From positions 434,001-498,000 of the forward strand of contig NZ_AP025497.1 in the NCBI RefSeq assembly GCF_024347535.1: a stretch of 64,000 nt of DNA. Direction: 5' to 3'. Shown here piece by piece: positions 19,565 to 29,281 of this stretch. Each line of letters opens with the position of its first letter. Position 1 is the stretch's first letter. The notes beneath the pieces were generated by a model. That model searched no databases. It was not told where the DNA came from and worked only from the letters and a program-made list of their open reading frames with translations. A program made the translations under genes and the position numbers. The DNA comes from Vibrio kanaloae (GTDB lineage: Bacteria > Pseudomonadota > Gammaproteobacteria > Enterobacterales > Vibrionaceae).

Positions 19565-20065
19565 TTAGCTTAGTTGAGTGCCTGTAAAAACTAAGGTTTG
19601 TTGGCATAGTTGGCATCGGTAGGTCGATTGATTTCGAAGGACTTTGTTATGTCGTCTAATTGATAGTGGGTAAACGGTGCAGTCGCAGCGGTATTCAAAG
19701 GTTTTTCCTTGAACTGAAGAGATTTCAAAGCTATGAGTCGTTCTGGCTGGTACGTTGAATACCTTTTCCATAACGTATTTCCACTCGTTTCCATGAGGCC
19801 TAACGCGTCCGAAGACCTGATGCGTGATCAAGTGTGCGAGTTCATGAGGAACAACCTCGTTGATAAAGGCGTCTTCGTTTTCGCTAAATAGCACGTGGTT
19901 GAGCTTAATTTCATTTAACTGAAGGTAGGCCTTTCCTGCCGATTTACCTCTTAATTTATAAGTGATAGTTGGGTATGGAAACTCACGAGAGAAATGTTGA
20001 TTAGCAATAGCGAGACACTCCGCCAGTTTCTTATTTGCGCGATGTTGTTGTGGGGTGTAAGACAA
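19565..20065 (-). CDS. sprT: SprT family zinc protein
   Basis: A 166-residue SprT-family protein with the metalloprotease motif HELAHLITH (about residues 76-84) and a C-terminal treble-clef zinc ribbon (YRCDCTVY, YRCQLCQQTL). Eukaryotic SprT-domain proteins digest DNA-protein crosslinks; the bacterial role is not settled. Located beside endA, an arrangement shared with E. coli. A probable terminator of the upstream DUF2189 gene precedes it, so it likely has its own promoter. Confidence 0.93.
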   Translation of the reverse strand: MSYTPQQHRANKKLAECLAIANQHFSREFPYPTITYKLRGKSAGKAYLQLNEIKLNHVLFSENEDAFINEVVPHELAHLITHQVFGRVRPHGNEWKYVMEKVFNVPARTTHSFEISSVQGKTFEYRCDCTVYPLSIRRHNKVLRNQSTYRCQLCQQTLVFTGTQLS

Positions 20066-20081
20066 ACGTTGTTAACTCCAA

Positions 20082-20110
20082 ATAAAAGACCTCAGCGTTA
20101 AGCTAAGGCC
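20082..20110 (-). terminator. Probable terminator of the DUF2189 gene
   Basis: On the minus strand the hairpin GGCCTTAGC/GCTGAGGTC (two G-U pairs) is followed by TTTTATTT, 35 bp after the DUF2189 stop codon. Confidence 0.7.
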
Positions 20111-20144
20111 TCATAATAACATTGCTTGTTAATCTAGCGATGCT

Positions 20145-20942
20145 TTACACGTGATGTTTTTTCTTGATGATCTCGTGATAAGCATGCCATGTACCATAAC
20201 CAAGTAGCGGCATGGTGACGATCATACCGATGCCGTAGGTTGCAAAGCCCACCAGAATACCGGAACAAATAATACTCGCCCACACAACCATTGCTGGGAT
20301 GTTTGCTTTCACTGCGTTGAAGCTAGTGAAAATGGCGCTCATTACATCAACGCGTCGCTCCATCATTAATGGAATTGAAAACGCTGAAATACTGAATATT
20401 AGGCTAGCGATGATTAGCCCAATTAAAGAGCCTGTAATCAAGAATGGAGCGAATTCAGTTAGTGGAGCCCCTTGAACAGAAGGATATAACGCGTGCAATA
20501 ACGCCGCGATTCGCATCCAGAAAATCATCGCTACCATCAATACAATCGCAAAGGCCCATTGATGGGTTGAGTTTCGTGTGATGGCTTTCATTGAGTGCAG
20601 TAGGCTAGCGTTGTGTCCTTTTTCTCTTTCCCAGCTGGCGTCATACAGGCCTAGAGCAAGAAAAGGCCCTATTAACATATAGACTATTAAGCTCGGCATA
20701 ACGACTAGGTGTGTTCCTTGCCATTGGACAAGTTGGACTATGGCGATGGCTGCTGCCATAAAACACAAGCCGTAAAATGCGCTTATTAATGGCATTTTCA
20801 CGAAGTCGTGTAGAGCTAGTGACAACCAATGAAAGGGTGCTGAAATGCTAACTTGGTTACAAGGAATGGTTCGAGCGTAATCCTGATCGCTGACCTTATC
20901 TTTTTTATTGTTCAGTTCCGATGGGTGCACGGTACGAGGCAT
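20145..20942 (-). CDS. DUF2189 family integral membrane protein
   Basis: A 265-residue inner-membrane protein with about six hydrophobic helices (such as LISAFYGLCFMAAAIAIVQL, MPSLIVYMLIGPFLALGLYD, WAFAIVLMVAMIFWMRIAAL, MPLLGYGTWHAYHEI near the end). The pattern and the GPFLALGLYD..EREKG segment fit the DUF2189 family, whose function is unknown. The N-terminus is hydrophilic and ends with a charged KKKHHV tail. It lies alone between metK and sprT. Family assignment is by eye; role unknown. Confidence 0.8.
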   Translation of the reverse strand: MPRTVHPSELNNKKDKVSDQDYARTIPCNQVSISAPFHWLSLALHDFVKMPLISAFYGLCFMAAAIAIVQLVQWQGTHLVVMPSLIVYMLIGPFLALGLYDASWEREKGHNASLLHSMKAITRNSTHQWAFAIVLMVAMIFWMRIAALLHALYPSVQGAPLTEFAPFLITGSLIGLIIASLIFSISAFSIPLMMERRVDVMSAIFTSFNAVKANIPAMVVWASIICSGILVGFATYGIGMIVTMPLLGYGTWHAYHEIIKKKHHV

Positions 20943-21258
20943 AATTCCCCCTAGTTAAATAACGTCCTAGTTATAATTCCATAAGGCTCAGTGGTGTGGT
21001 TTACATTAGCGTTATGGTGTCGAGCTCAATCGCTCGTAATCGTCCTAGTTTTTGCTCTCGCATTCATTTAACTAATGATTTTCAGACTAAATACATTAGG
21101 GTTAAACGTGAGCTTGATCGTCTAGGAGTTACCTTAACTATTGTCAGTAGTGCTAGAAAATACAAATTATCAGTGGCTTTTTATACTAAGTGGTTAACGG
21201 TAAAGAAGGGCGTTAGAGAAGGGAATGGCGAGTGAAAGTTCGGTAAGTACATAAAAAT
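20943..21258. other. Intergenic region between DUF2189 gene and metK
   Basis: About 316 bp with no gene I can support. A 79-codon plus-strand open frame (20996-21235) has no recognisable family and no convincing ribosome site, so I do not call it. Confidence 0.55.
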
Positions 21259-21287
21259 AAAGCCCTTACTAAGAAATAAGGGCTTTA
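21254..21287 (-). terminator. Terminator of metK
   Basis: Ten-base stem AAAGCCCTTA/TAAGGGCTTT followed on the minus strand by an A/T-rich tail with T-run, 25 bp beyond the metK stop. Confidence 0.88.
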
Positions 21288-21311
21288 AAGAAACAAATCG
21301 CAGTGGCTAAA

Positions 21312-22466
21312 TTATTTTAGGCCAGCGAAGTCCGCAAGGATTGCTGCTTTGTCTGTCGCTTCCCAAGGGAACTCTTCACGACCGAAGTGGCCGTATGCAG
21401 CAGTCTGCTTGTAGATAGGTTGAAGAAGGTTCAGCATCTCTTGAAGACCGTATGGGCGTAGATCGAAGTTTTGACGAACGGCTTCAATGATGATCTCGTG
21501 CGCTACTTTTTCAGTACCGAACGTTTCAACCATGATAGATGTAGGATCAGCAACACCGATAGCGTAAGACAGTTGAATCTCACAACGGTCAGCCATACCT
21601 GCTGCAACGATGTTTTTCGCAACGTAACGCGCTGCGTAAGCTGCAGAACGGTCAACTTTTGATGGATCTTTACCAGAGAATGCACCGCCACCGTGACGAG
21701 CTGCGCCGCCGTAGGTATCAACAATGATCTTACGACCAGTTAGACCACAGTCACCCATTGGGCCACCGATTACGAAACGACCTGTTGGATTGATGAAGAA
21801 GTTAGTGTCTTTATTGATCCACTCTGAAGGCAATACTGGCTTGATGATCTCTTCCATTACCGCTTCACGTAGGTCAGGTGTTGTGACTGAATCACAGTGC
21901 TGAGTTGAAAGAACAACGGCATCAATACCCACGATCTTACCTTGATCGTACTGGAATGTTACTTGAGACTTCGCATCTGGGCGAAGGAAGTTAAGCTTGC
22001 CACTCTTACGTACTTCAGCTTGCTTTTTAACAAGAAGGTGAGAGTAAGTAATTGGAGCAGGCATTAGGATTGGTGTTTCGTTAGTCGCGTAACCAAACAT
22101 GATACCTTGGTCGCCAGCGCCTTGCTCTTTCGGGTCTGTTTTATCAACACCTTGGTTGATGTCTGGAGACTGCTTACCAATTGTGTTTAGAACGGCACAA
22201 GAGTCAGCGTCAAAGCCCATATCAGAATGAACGTAACCAATTTCACGTACTGTTTCACGAGTGATTTCTTCAATATCAACCCATGCAGACGTTGTTACTT
22301 CACCGCCAACCATCACCATGCCGGTTTTTACGTAAGTCTCACAAGCAACACGTGCTTTTGGATCTTGTTCCAAGATGGCATCAAGAACAGCATCAGAGAT
22401 TTGGTCTGCAATTTTATCTGGATGGCCTTCTGAAACAGATTCAGAAGTGAATAGGTGCTTAGCCAT
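21312..22466 (-). CDS. metK: S-adenosylmethionine synthetase
   Basis: Makes S-adenosylmethionine from methionine and ATP, the methyl donor for TrmB, RsmE and RlmD in this window and many others. The 384-residue protein starts [20 protein letters not shown], with a GGAG site upstream; it carries the [12 protein letters not shown] hexapeptide-loop signature and [16 protein letters not shown]. An open frame continues 27 codons upstream but that part is a translated 18-bp tandem repeat (residue pattern LFATKT twice) and is not coding. Divergent from tkt, the common arrangement. Confidence 0.98.
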   Translation of the reverse strand: MAKHLFTSESVSEGHPDKIADQISDAVLDAILEQDPKARVACETYVKTGMVMVGGEVTTSAWVDIEEITRETVREIGYVHSDMGFDADSCAVLNTIGKQSPDINQGVDKTDPKEQGAGDQGIMFGYATNETPILMPAPITYSHLLVKKQAEVRKSGKLNFLRPDAKSQVTFQYDQGKIVGIDAVVLSTQHCDSVTTPDLREAVMEEIIKPVLPSEWINKDTNFFINPTGRFVIGGPMGDCGLTGRKIIVDTYGGAARHGGGAFSGKDPSKVDRSAAYAARYVAKNIVAAGMADRCEIQLSYAIGVADPTSIMVETFGTEKVAHEIIIEAVRQNFDLRPYGLQEMLNLLQPIYKQTAAYGHFGREEFPWEATDKAAILADFAGLK

Positions 22467-22855
22467 GAGAGCTCCACTTTTAGTTTTAGTTGCAAATAGT
22501 GTTTTAGTTGCAAATAGATTAAATGCAAATAATTTTAGGCGTCGCAAGTTAAGGAAGCGCCGCCATTAAATACAGTATATTTTGTAGGTGTTTCTACTTC
22601 TAGACGGCCATTCTAAATTCCAATGGTCGAATTACAAGCTCTTTTTTATGATATGACATAACTAAACGTTTGCGTGCCGGGTGATATAAGCCATTACCAA
22701 GTGATATAAATGGGTAAAAATTGCGAAAAATGATGGTTAAAAGGACAGTAAATCGTTTGCAGTCGCTATAGTCGTTTGAGAGAATACCCGCGCTAATAAA
22801 AATGAAATTTTTAGCATTAACTTTTTTTAAATCGCTTATGTACTCAGGAGCAGAC
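22467..22855. other. Divergent metK/tkt regulatory region
   Basis: A 389-bp spacer driving metK (minus) and tkt (plus). It contains an 18-bp tandem repeat close to metK (22483-22518), a PurR-like palindromic element AACTAAACGTTTGCGT (22660-22675), a two-copy GTGATATAA repeat 20 bp apart (22681 and 22701), and the CAGGAG ribosome site of tkt at 22845-22850. No gene seen. Confidence 0.65.
22483..22518. repeat. 18-bp tandem repeat in the metK leader
   Basis: GTTTTAGTTGCAAATAGT followed directly by a second copy with one mismatch in its last base. A degenerate third TGCAAAT follows. It lies about 17 bp upstream of the metK start codon. Confidence 0.9.
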
Positions 22856-24850
22856 ATGCCTTCTCGTAAAGTTCTAGCCAATGCAATCCGTGCGCTTAGC
22901 ATGGACGGTGTTCAACAAGCAAACTCTGGTCACCCAGGCGCACCTATGGGTATGGCTGACATCGCTGAAGTTCTTTGGCGTGGCCACTTGAACCACAACC
23001 CAGCAAACCCAGAGTGGGCTGACCGCGACCGTTTTATCTTGTCTAACGGCCATGGTTCAATGTTGATTTATTCTCTGCTTCACCTTGCAGGTTACGAGCT
23101 TTCAATTGAAGACCTGAAAAACTTCCGTCAACTGCACTCTAAGACTCCAGGTCACCCAGAGTACGGTTACGCTCCTGGTATCGAGACAACGACTGGTCCT
23201 CTAGGTCAAGGCATTACTAACGCTGTCGGTATGGCAATGGCTGAGAAAGCGCTTGCGGCACAATTCAACAAAGAAGGCCACGATATCGTAGACCACTACA
23301 CTTATGCATTCATGGGTGATGGTTGTCTGATGGAAGGCATTTCTCACGAAGCCTGTTCTCTAGCAGGTACGCTTGGTCTTGGTAAGCTAGTTGCTTTCTG
23401 GGATGACAACGGCATCTCTATCGATGGTGAAGTTGAGGGTTGGTTCTCTGACGATACCCCTAAGCGTTTTGAAGCATACGGCTGGCACGTAATCCCAGCG
23501 GTAGATGGTCATGACTCTGACGCGATCAACGCAGCGATTGAAGCGGCTAAAGCGGATCCTCGTCCTACTCTTATCTGTACTAAAACAGTAATCGGATTTG
23601 GTTCTCCAAACAAAGCAGGTACGCACGACTGTCACGGTGCACCTTTAGGCGCTGACGAAATCGCAGCAACTCGTAAACAACTAGGTTGGGAGCACGGTCC
23701 TTTTGAAATTCCGTCGGAAGTTTACGCAGAGTGGGATGCGAAAGAAGCAGGCGCAGCTAAGGAAGCAGCGTGGAACGAGAAACTTGCAGCTTATGAAGCA
23801 GCATACCCTGAGCTGGCAGCTGAATTCAAACGCCGCGTAAACGGTGATCTTCCTGCACAGTGGGAAGAGAAAGCATCAGCAATTATCGCTGATCTTCAAG
23901 CTAACCCAGCAAACATCGCATCACGTAAAGCATCTCAAAATGCTCTAGAAGCGTTCGGTGCTATGCTACCTGAATTCATGGGCGGCTCTGCTGACCTTGC
24001 ACCTTCTAACCTGACTATGTGGTCTGGTTCTAAGTCTCTTGAAGCAAACGACTTCTCTGGTAACTACATCCACTACGGTGTACGTGAATTCGGTATGACT
24101 GCTATCATGAACGGTATCGCTCTGCACGGTGGTTTCGTACCCTACGGCGCAACGTTCCTAATGTTCATGGAATACGCTCGTAACGCTATGCGTATGGCTG
24201 CTCTGATGAAAACTCAGAACATCCAAGTTTACACGCATGACTCTATCGGTCTTGGCGAAGATGGTCCAACCCACCAACCAGTTGAGCAGATCGCTTCTCT
24301 ACGTCTAACTCCAAACATGAGCACATGGCGTCCATGTGACCAAGTTGAGTCTGCTGTTGCTTGGAAACTGGCAATCGAGCGTAAAGATGGTCCTTCTGCA
24401 CTTATCTTCTCTCGTCAAAACCTTGCACAACAAGATCGTGACGCTGAGCAAGTAGCAAACATAGCTAAGGGTGGTTACATCCTGAAAGATTGTGAAGGCA
24501 AGCCAGAGCTTATCCTAATCGCAACAGGTTCTGAAGTTGAGCTAGCGGTTAACGCTGCTGCTGAACTAACGGCTGAAGGTAAGAAAGTACGTGTAGTTTC
24601 TATGCCTGCTACTGACGCGTTCGACAAGCAAGACGCGCAGTACCGTGAGTCTGTACTTCCATCTGACGTAACTGCACGTATCGCTGTAGAAGCTGGCATC
24701 GCTGACTTCTGGTACAAGTACGTTGGTTTCGGTGGCAAGATCATCGGTATGACAACGTTCGGCGAGTCTGCACCAGCAGGTGAGCTATTCAAGATGTTCG
24801 GTTTCACTATTGAAAACGTAGTAAACACAGCGAAAGAACTGCTAGCGTAA
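22856..24850 (+). CDS. tkt: Transketolase
   Basis: Thiamine-diphosphate enzyme of the pentose phosphate pathway that moves two-carbon units between sugar phosphates. The 664-residue form starts [20 protein letters not shown] with CAGGAG just upstream; an ATG 54 bp earlier lacks support. The TPP-binding [13 protein letters not shown] and the conserved [11 protein letters not shown] stretch are present. Codon use is strongly biased, as expected for a highly expressed gene, and shared with pgk and fbaA. It is a neighbour of epd, pgk and fbaA, interrupted here by irgB/irgA. Vibrios may carry a second transketolase elsewhere. Confidence 0.97.
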   Translation: MPSRKVLANAIRALSMDGVQQANSGHPGAPMGMADIAEVLWRGHLNHNPANPEWADRDRFILSNGHGSMLIYSLLHLAGYELSIEDLKNFRQLHSKTPGHPEYGYAPGIETTTGPLGQGITNAVGMAMAEKALAAQFNKEGHDIVDHYTYAFMGDGCLMEGISHEACSLAGTLGLGKLVAFWDDNGISIDGEVEGWFSDDTPKRFEAYGWHVIPAVDGHDSDAINAAIEAAKADPRPTLICTKTVIGFGSPNKAGTHDCHGAPLGADEIAATRKQLGWEHGPFEIPSEVYAEWDAKEAGAAKEAAWNEKLAAYEAAYPELAAEFKRRVNGDLPAQWEEKASAIIADLQANPANIASRKASQNALEAFGAMLPEFMGGSADLAPSNLTMWSGSKSLEANDFSGNYIHYGVREFGMTAIMNGIALHGGFVPYGATFLMFMEYARNAMRMAALMKTQNIQVYTHDSIGLGEDGPTHQPVEQIASLRLTPNMSTWRPCDQVESAVAWKLAIERKDGPSALIFSRQNLAQQDRDAEQVANIAKGGYILKDCEGKPELILIATGSEVELAVNAAAELTAEGKKVRVVSMPATDAFDKQDAQYRESVLPSDVTARIAVEAGIADFWYKYVGFGGKIIGMTTFGESAPAGELFKMFGFTIENVVNTAKELLA

Positions 24851-24908
24851 CTGCTAGACTGCCTCAACAGTCGAACGTAAAGGACGACTGTTAGATGCTA
24901 AATTTAGA

Positions 24909-24936
24909 AAGGCCATCATTGCGATGGCCTTTTTTA
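24909..24936 (+). terminator. Terminator of tkt
   Basis: AAGGCCATC/GATGGCCTT hairpin with T6, between convergent tkt and irgB. The A-rich left flank allows it to serve both. Confidence 0.88.
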
Positions 24937-24942
24937 ATTGTG

Positions 24943-25836
24943 TCAGGTTTTCCAACTTTGTGGAATGCTTTGGTAAATGCGCTCTAAAAGTACGGATAAG
25001 CGCAGTGGTGGTCTTCCTGCTGGCGTATAGCAGTTAATGGATATGGGCTCCGAAAGCCAACCTTCTAAGCAAGGCGTGATTCGCCCCGGGTGATGTTGCT
25101 CATAACCGCTTGCTGTCCAAGTTGGCAGCAACCCAATACCATGACCATTCGCGATGCTGTCGATCTGCATGGCGATGTTGTCGCTGTATAAGCGACTAAT
25201 AAATGGATCTAAGAAGAACTCACCGTGTTGAGGGTGCGTGAGCATCAATCCGTTTTCTTGTATCGAGCCAAAGTCTATCCAAGGGTGCGCTTCAAGTTCT
25301 TTGGGGTGTCGGAGCGAACCATGTTGTTCTAGATAAGCTGGAGAGGCAAAGGGCGTGTAACGAAATGAGCCTAATACCTCTTTGCGCCAACCGAGATCCT
25401 TACGCTCACCGAGCCAGATGAACAAATCTGGGTCATGATGCGCTTCAGAAAAGTCGCTGGTGAGTTGGACCCTGACGTCAGGGTTACCGGCGAGAAAGCC
25501 GTTGAGTACACCGCCTAGCCAACTTCTAACTAATGCTGTGTGACAAACAATATGCAGCGGCCCTGAGACTTGGTTCGTTAAACCTTGGAGCGCATCATAA
25601 CTCTCTTCACTTAGCTCAAGAATCTGGCGACTGTAGTGGGCAAAAATTTCTCCTGCTCTTGTTAGAACTAATCGGTTGCCTTGTCTTGCTGTTAGAGCTT
25701 GACCGAAATCTTCTTCTAATTGTGCCAAGCGACGACTCAGCGTTGATTTAGGTTGGTTAAGGGCCTTGGCAGCGGCGGTCAAGCTCTTATGCTGATTGAG
25801 CGCATCAAAGGCTCGAATTGATGCTAAGTCGTGCAT
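24943..25836 (-). CDS. irgB: LysR-family regulator IrgB
   Basis: A 297-residue LysR-type regulator: N-terminal winged helix-turn-helix (LTAAAKALNQPKSTLSRRLAQ) and a C-terminal substrate-binding domain (GPLHIVCHTALV, GIGLLPTW). It is divergent from the TonB-dependent receptor gene. In V. cholerae the same pair between tkt and epd is irgB/irgA, where IrgB activates irgA under iron limitation and its own expression is Fur-repressed. Identification rests on this context and on the paired receptor; the sequence alone would only say LysR family. Serine in the recognition helix (KSTLSRR) is typical of this subgroup. Confidence 0.85.
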   Translation of the reverse strand: MHDLASIRAFDALNQHKSLTAAAKALNQPKSTLSRRLAQLEEDFGQALTARQGNRLVLTRAGEIFAHYSRQILELSEESYDALQGLTNQVSGPLHIVCHTALVRSWLGGVLNGFLAGNPDVRVQLTSDFSEAHHDPDLFIWLGERKDLGWRKEVLGSFRYTPFASPAYLEQHGSLRHPKELEAHPWIDFGSIQENGLMLTHPQHGEFFLDPFISRLYSDNIAMQIDSIANGHGIGLLPTWTASGYEQHHPGRITPCLEGWLSEPISINCYTPAGRPPLRLSVLLERIYQSIPQSWKT

Positions 25837-25941
25837 ATTTCATTTATTCCTTACTGAGTTATGTATGGGTTCCATAAATGGGAGGAACCGTTCCATAACT
25901 ATCACTATGCATCTCACTCTATTTATGAATAATTTGCGTTT

Positions 25942-25960
25942 GAAAATAATAATCATTATC
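25942..25960. promoter_or_regulatory. Fur box upstream of irgA
   Basis: GAAAATAATAATCATTATC matches the 19-bp Fur consensus GATAATGATAATCATTATC at 17 positions. It ends 16 bp before the irgA start codon and lies in the irgB-irgA divergent spacer, so iron-loaded Fur should block irgA. Confidence 0.88.
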
Positions 25961-25976
25961 AATTATGGAGATGTAG

Positions 25977-27935
25977 ATGTCTACTCTTAGACTGCCAGTT
26001 ATTACTGCAACTGGTATTTTTGCCTTTGTCAGTATCCCTCATGTTTTTGCCAATGATGCGGTTTCTAGAATGGAAACAGTGGTTGTAACTGCATCAAGTT
26101 ATGAACAATCTCAAGCGGACGCACCTGCAAGTATCAGTGTGATTTCGCGTGAGGAGTTGGACTCGCGTTATTATCGTGATGTTACTGATGCACTAAAAAG
26201 TGTACCTGGTGTTGTCGTGACTGGTGGTGGCGACACTACCGACATCAGTATTCGTGGTATGGGTTCTAAATACACCTTGATACTCGTCGATGGTAAGCGC
26301 CAAAGCACGCGTGAAACTCGCCCAAATAGTGACGGCCCTGGTATTGAACAAGGTTGGCTACCCCCTCTTCAAGCGATTGAGAGAATTGAGGTCATTCGTG
26401 GCCCAATGTCGACGCTTTATGGCTCTGATGCGATTGGTGGTGTGATTAACGTGATCACACGAAAAGACGCGATGGAGTGGACGGGTAACGTTCAACTAGG
26501 CACGGTTTTGCAAGACAACAGTCGCTCGGGCGGAGAACAGAGTGCGAATTTCTTCGTCAATGGGCCGCTAGCCGAAAACCTATCTCTCCAAGTATACGGT
26601 CAGTATACCGCAAGAGAAGAAGATGATATTGAATACGGTTATGAAGATAAAGATATGCAAAGTATCTCGTCAAAACTGACCTACCAGGTTAATGACCGCC
26701 ATTCTGTGCAACTAGAAGGGGGCACATCGGCACAAAGTCGTCGTGGGAACGTTGGACTCTCCGTACCCACTACGGGTTGCCGAAGAGGTTGTGAGGATTC
26801 GCTCAACGAATATAGTCGTAATTACGTCACACTGAGTCACAACGGCGATTGGGACTCGGTTGGCCTATCAGATACTTACTTGCAACGTGAAGAGAGCGAA
26901 AACAAATCTCGTGAGATGATGATCACCAATACCACGTTCAAGTCGAGTTTAGTGACTGGTATTGGAAACCATACGCTGACGACCGGTGTGGACGCCACTC
27001 ATGCGGAGCTTGAGGATTTTACTTCCAACAAAGCGTCATCGAAGACCGAAACATCGAATACGCAGTGGGCAGTTTTCATTGAAGATGAATGGAGAGTCGC
27101 CGATCCGTTTAGCGTTACGTTTGGTGGTCGTCTAGATCATGACGAAAACTATGGCGCGCACTTTAGCCCGCGTGTTTATGGTGTATGGCGTGTTGACCCG
27201 TCTTGGACTGTGAAAGGTGGTGTGGCAACCGGTTTCCGTTCTCCGCAATTACGTGAAATTACTCCTGGTTGGGCACAAGTCAGCGGTGGAGGTAATATTT
27301 ACGGTAACCCAGATCTTGATCCTGAAACGTCGCTAAACAAAGAAATCAGCGTCTTGTATCAAGGTGACGCTGGTTTAGATGTCTCTTTGACTGCATTCCA
27401 TAATGAGTTCAAAGACAAAATCACACGTGTTGTTTGTCCAGATACCATCTGTACTGATGGACCAAACCAATGGGGAGCAGATCCTACGTACCGTATCAAC
27501 GTGGATGAAGCCGTCACACAAGGTATTGAAGCGACTTTAGCATCGCCGTTAACAGAAACTATTTATATCAGCTCGAGCTACACATTTACCGATTCCGAAC
27601 AAAAAACAGGTGAATACAAAGGCATGCCGTTACAGCAGTTACCAAAGCATCTATTTAACGTTGATGTGGCTTGGCAAACAACAGTAGACCTAGAGAGTTG
27701 GGCTAAAGTTACTTACCGAGGTAAAGAAATGGATCCGGTTACGGGTCCATCAAGAAACAGTATCATAGAGCCCGCTTATACCTTTGTGGACGCCGGTGTG
27801 ACATACCAGTTAACCGATAACACTCGTATCAAAGGTGCGATCTATAACTTGCTGGACGAGGAAATCAGTTACGAAGAATACGGATATGTCGAAGATGGTC
27901 GTCGCTACTGGTTAGGTTTAGACGTCGCATTTTAA
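25977..27935 (+). CDS. irgA: TonB-dependent siderophore receptor IrgA
   Basis: Outer-membrane receptor, 652 residues, for a catechol siderophore; V. cholerae IrgA takes up enterobactin-type ligands. A signal peptide (to about residue 25, VFAND) is followed by the TonB box METVVVTAS, the plug domain (ISVISREELDSRYYRDVTD, VPGVVVTGGG, IEVIRGPMSTLYGSDAIGG) and a 22-strand-type barrel ending in the aromatic WLGLDVAF. A Fur box overlaps the promoter. GGAG six bases upstream sets the ATG. Divergent from irgB. Energy comes from TonB-ExbBD, not present in this window. Confidence 0.93.
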   Translation: MSTLRLPVITATGIFAFVSIPHVFANDAVSRMETVVVTASSYEQSQADAPASISVISREELDSRYYRDVTDALKSVPGVVVTGGGDTTDISIRGMGSKYTLILVDGKRQSTRETRPNSDGPGIEQGWLPPLQAIERIEVIRGPMSTLYGSDAIGGVINVITRKDAMEWTGNVQLGTVLQDNSRSGGEQSANFFVNGPLAENLSLQVYGQYTAREEDDIEYGYEDKDMQSISSKLTYQVNDRHSVQLEGGTSAQSRRGNVGLSVPTTGCRRGCEDSLNEYSRNYVTLSHNGDWDSVGLSDTYLQREESENKSREMMITNTTFKSSLVTGIGNHTLTTGVDATHAELEDFTSNKASSKTETSNTQWAVFIEDEWRVADPFSVTFGGRLDHDENYGAHFSPRVYGVWRVDPSWTVKGGVATGFRSPQLREITPGWAQVSGGGNIYGNPDLDPETSLNKEISVLYQGDAGLDVSLTAFHNEFKDKITRVVCPDTICTDGPNQWGADPTYRINVDEAVTQGIEATLASPLTETIYISSSYTFTDSEQKTGEYKGMPLQQLPKHLFNVDVAWQTTVDLESWAKVTYRGKEMDPVTGPSRNSIIEPAYTFVDAGVTYQLTDNTRIKGAIYNLLDEEISYEEYGYVEDGRRYWLGLDVAF

Positions 27936-27948
27936 TGATTGTTGTAGT

Positions 27949-27976
27949 AAGGCTGAGCATTGTCTCGGCCTTTTTT
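27949..27976 (+). terminator. Terminator of irgA
   Basis: AAGGCTGAG/CTCGGCCTT hairpin (one G-U pair) with T6, 14 bp after the irgA stop codon. Confidence 0.85.
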
Positions 27977-28066
27977 AATCCTACTTTACTATGATTCAAC
28001 AGGTGCGCTTTTCAACCTGATCAGGTAGTATCTGTGACACGAAATTTTGGTTAGATGTACGGAACT

Positions 28067-29116
28067 ATGCTAAAAGTCGCGATAAATGGATTTGGACGAA
28101 TAGGGCGTAATGTATTGCGCGCTGTCTATGAAAGTGGCAAAAGCCAACAAATCAAAGTAGTAGCTGTCAATGAGCTTGCTCAGCCTGACGCTATGGCTCA
28201 CCTATTGCAGTACGACACCAGTCATGGCCGCTTCGGCAAGAAAATCTCTAACGATCAAGAGCACATCTATGTTCATCATGGCATTGGTGCTGAAGATAAA
28301 GGCGAGTTTGATACCATTCGTATCTTACATCTGGCTGATATTGAACTGTTGCCTTGGCGTGATCTTGAAGTCGATATTGTTCTCGATTGTACTGGTGTTT
28401 ACGGTTGCCGAGATGACGGCCTTGCGCACATCGCTGCTGGCGCGAAGAAAGTCTTGTTTTCACATCCAGGTGCTAACGACCTCGATAACACCATTATCTA
28501 TGGTGTAAATCACGATACTATCGAAGCTGACCATCGAATCGTTTCCAATGGTTCATGCACCACTAACTGTATTGTCCCTATCATTAAGGTTCTTGATGAC
28601 GCCTTTGGCATCGAGTCCGGTACCATCACGACTATTCACTCTTCAATGAATGATCAACAAGTGATCGATGCGTACCACAGCGATCTTCGCCGTACTCGAG
28701 CGGCGAGCCAATCCATCATTCCTGTCGATACCAAACTGCATAAAGGTATTGAAAGAATCTTCCCGAAATTTTCTAACAAGTTCGAAGCGATATCTGTGCG
28801 TGTGCCGACGGTAAACGTAACCGCGATGGATTTAAGTGTCACAATTAATACAAATGTGAAAGTTAATGACGTAAATCAAACCATTGTTAATGCATCCCAG
28901 TGTACATTACACAATATAGTTGACTATACTGAAGCGCCGCTCGTTTCCATTGACTTTAATCACGATCCCCATAGCGCAATCGTTGATGGTTCGCAAACAC
29001 GAGTGAGCAATGGCACCTTAGTGAAAATGCTGGTTTGGTGTGACAATGAATGGGGCTTTGCGAACCGAATGCTGGATACGGTTCTTGCAATGCAAGCTTC
29101 TGAAGGCAAGAAGTAA
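28067..29116 (+). CDS. epd: Erythrose-4-phosphate dehydrogenase
   Basis: NAD-dependent oxidation of erythrose-4-phosphate to 4-phosphoerythronate, the first step of the pyridoxal phosphate branch that ends with PdxJ (also in this window). The 349-residue GAPDH-family protein starts [15 protein letters not shown] (an ATG 12 bp upstream lacks a ribosome site). The active-site Cys is in SNGSCTTNC, and [12 protein letters not shown] is near the end. The SNGS form of the catalytic segment, rather than SNAS, favours Epd over glycolytic GAPDH, as does the epd-pgk-fbaA context. Confidence 0.93.
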   Translation: MLKVAINGFGRIGRNVLRAVYESGKSQQIKVVAVNELAQPDAMAHLLQYDTSHGRFGKKISNDQEHIYVHHGIGAEDKGEFDTIRILHLADIELLPWRDLEVDIVLDCTGVYGCRDDGLAHIAAGAKKVLFSHPGANDLDNTIIYGVNHDTIEADHRIVSNGSCTTNCIVPIIKVLDDAFGIESGTITTIHSSMNDQQVIDAYHSDLRRTRAASQSIIPVDTKLHKGIERIFPKFSNKFEAISVRVPTVNVTAMDLSVTINTNVKVNDVNQTIVNASQCTLHNIVDYTEAPLVSIDFNHDPHSAIVDGSQTRVSNGTLVKMLVWCDNEWGFANRMLDTVLAMQASEGKK

Positions 29117-29281
29117 GACCTAGAAGCAAATGTGTGGATTATTTATTTTTTAGCTTGAAATAAATACAAAGTATCCACATATTATGAGTAGTTAAAAATT
29201 ACCAGTTGAATAATTTATAGGCTTAGCAGGGTTGCTGAGTTTCCAAAACTTTATATTTATTTAAATTTGAGAGGACAAAAC

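Noticed and set aside
20996..21235. A 79-codon plus-strand open frame between the DUF2189 gene and metK
   Set aside because: No family resemblance, no convincing ribosome site, and it runs opposite to both neighbours.
22548..22620. A possible MetJ box upstream of metK
   Set aside because: Only one AGACGGCC resembles the AGACGTCT unit, and adjacent 8-mers do not match, so tandem MetJ sites are not supported.
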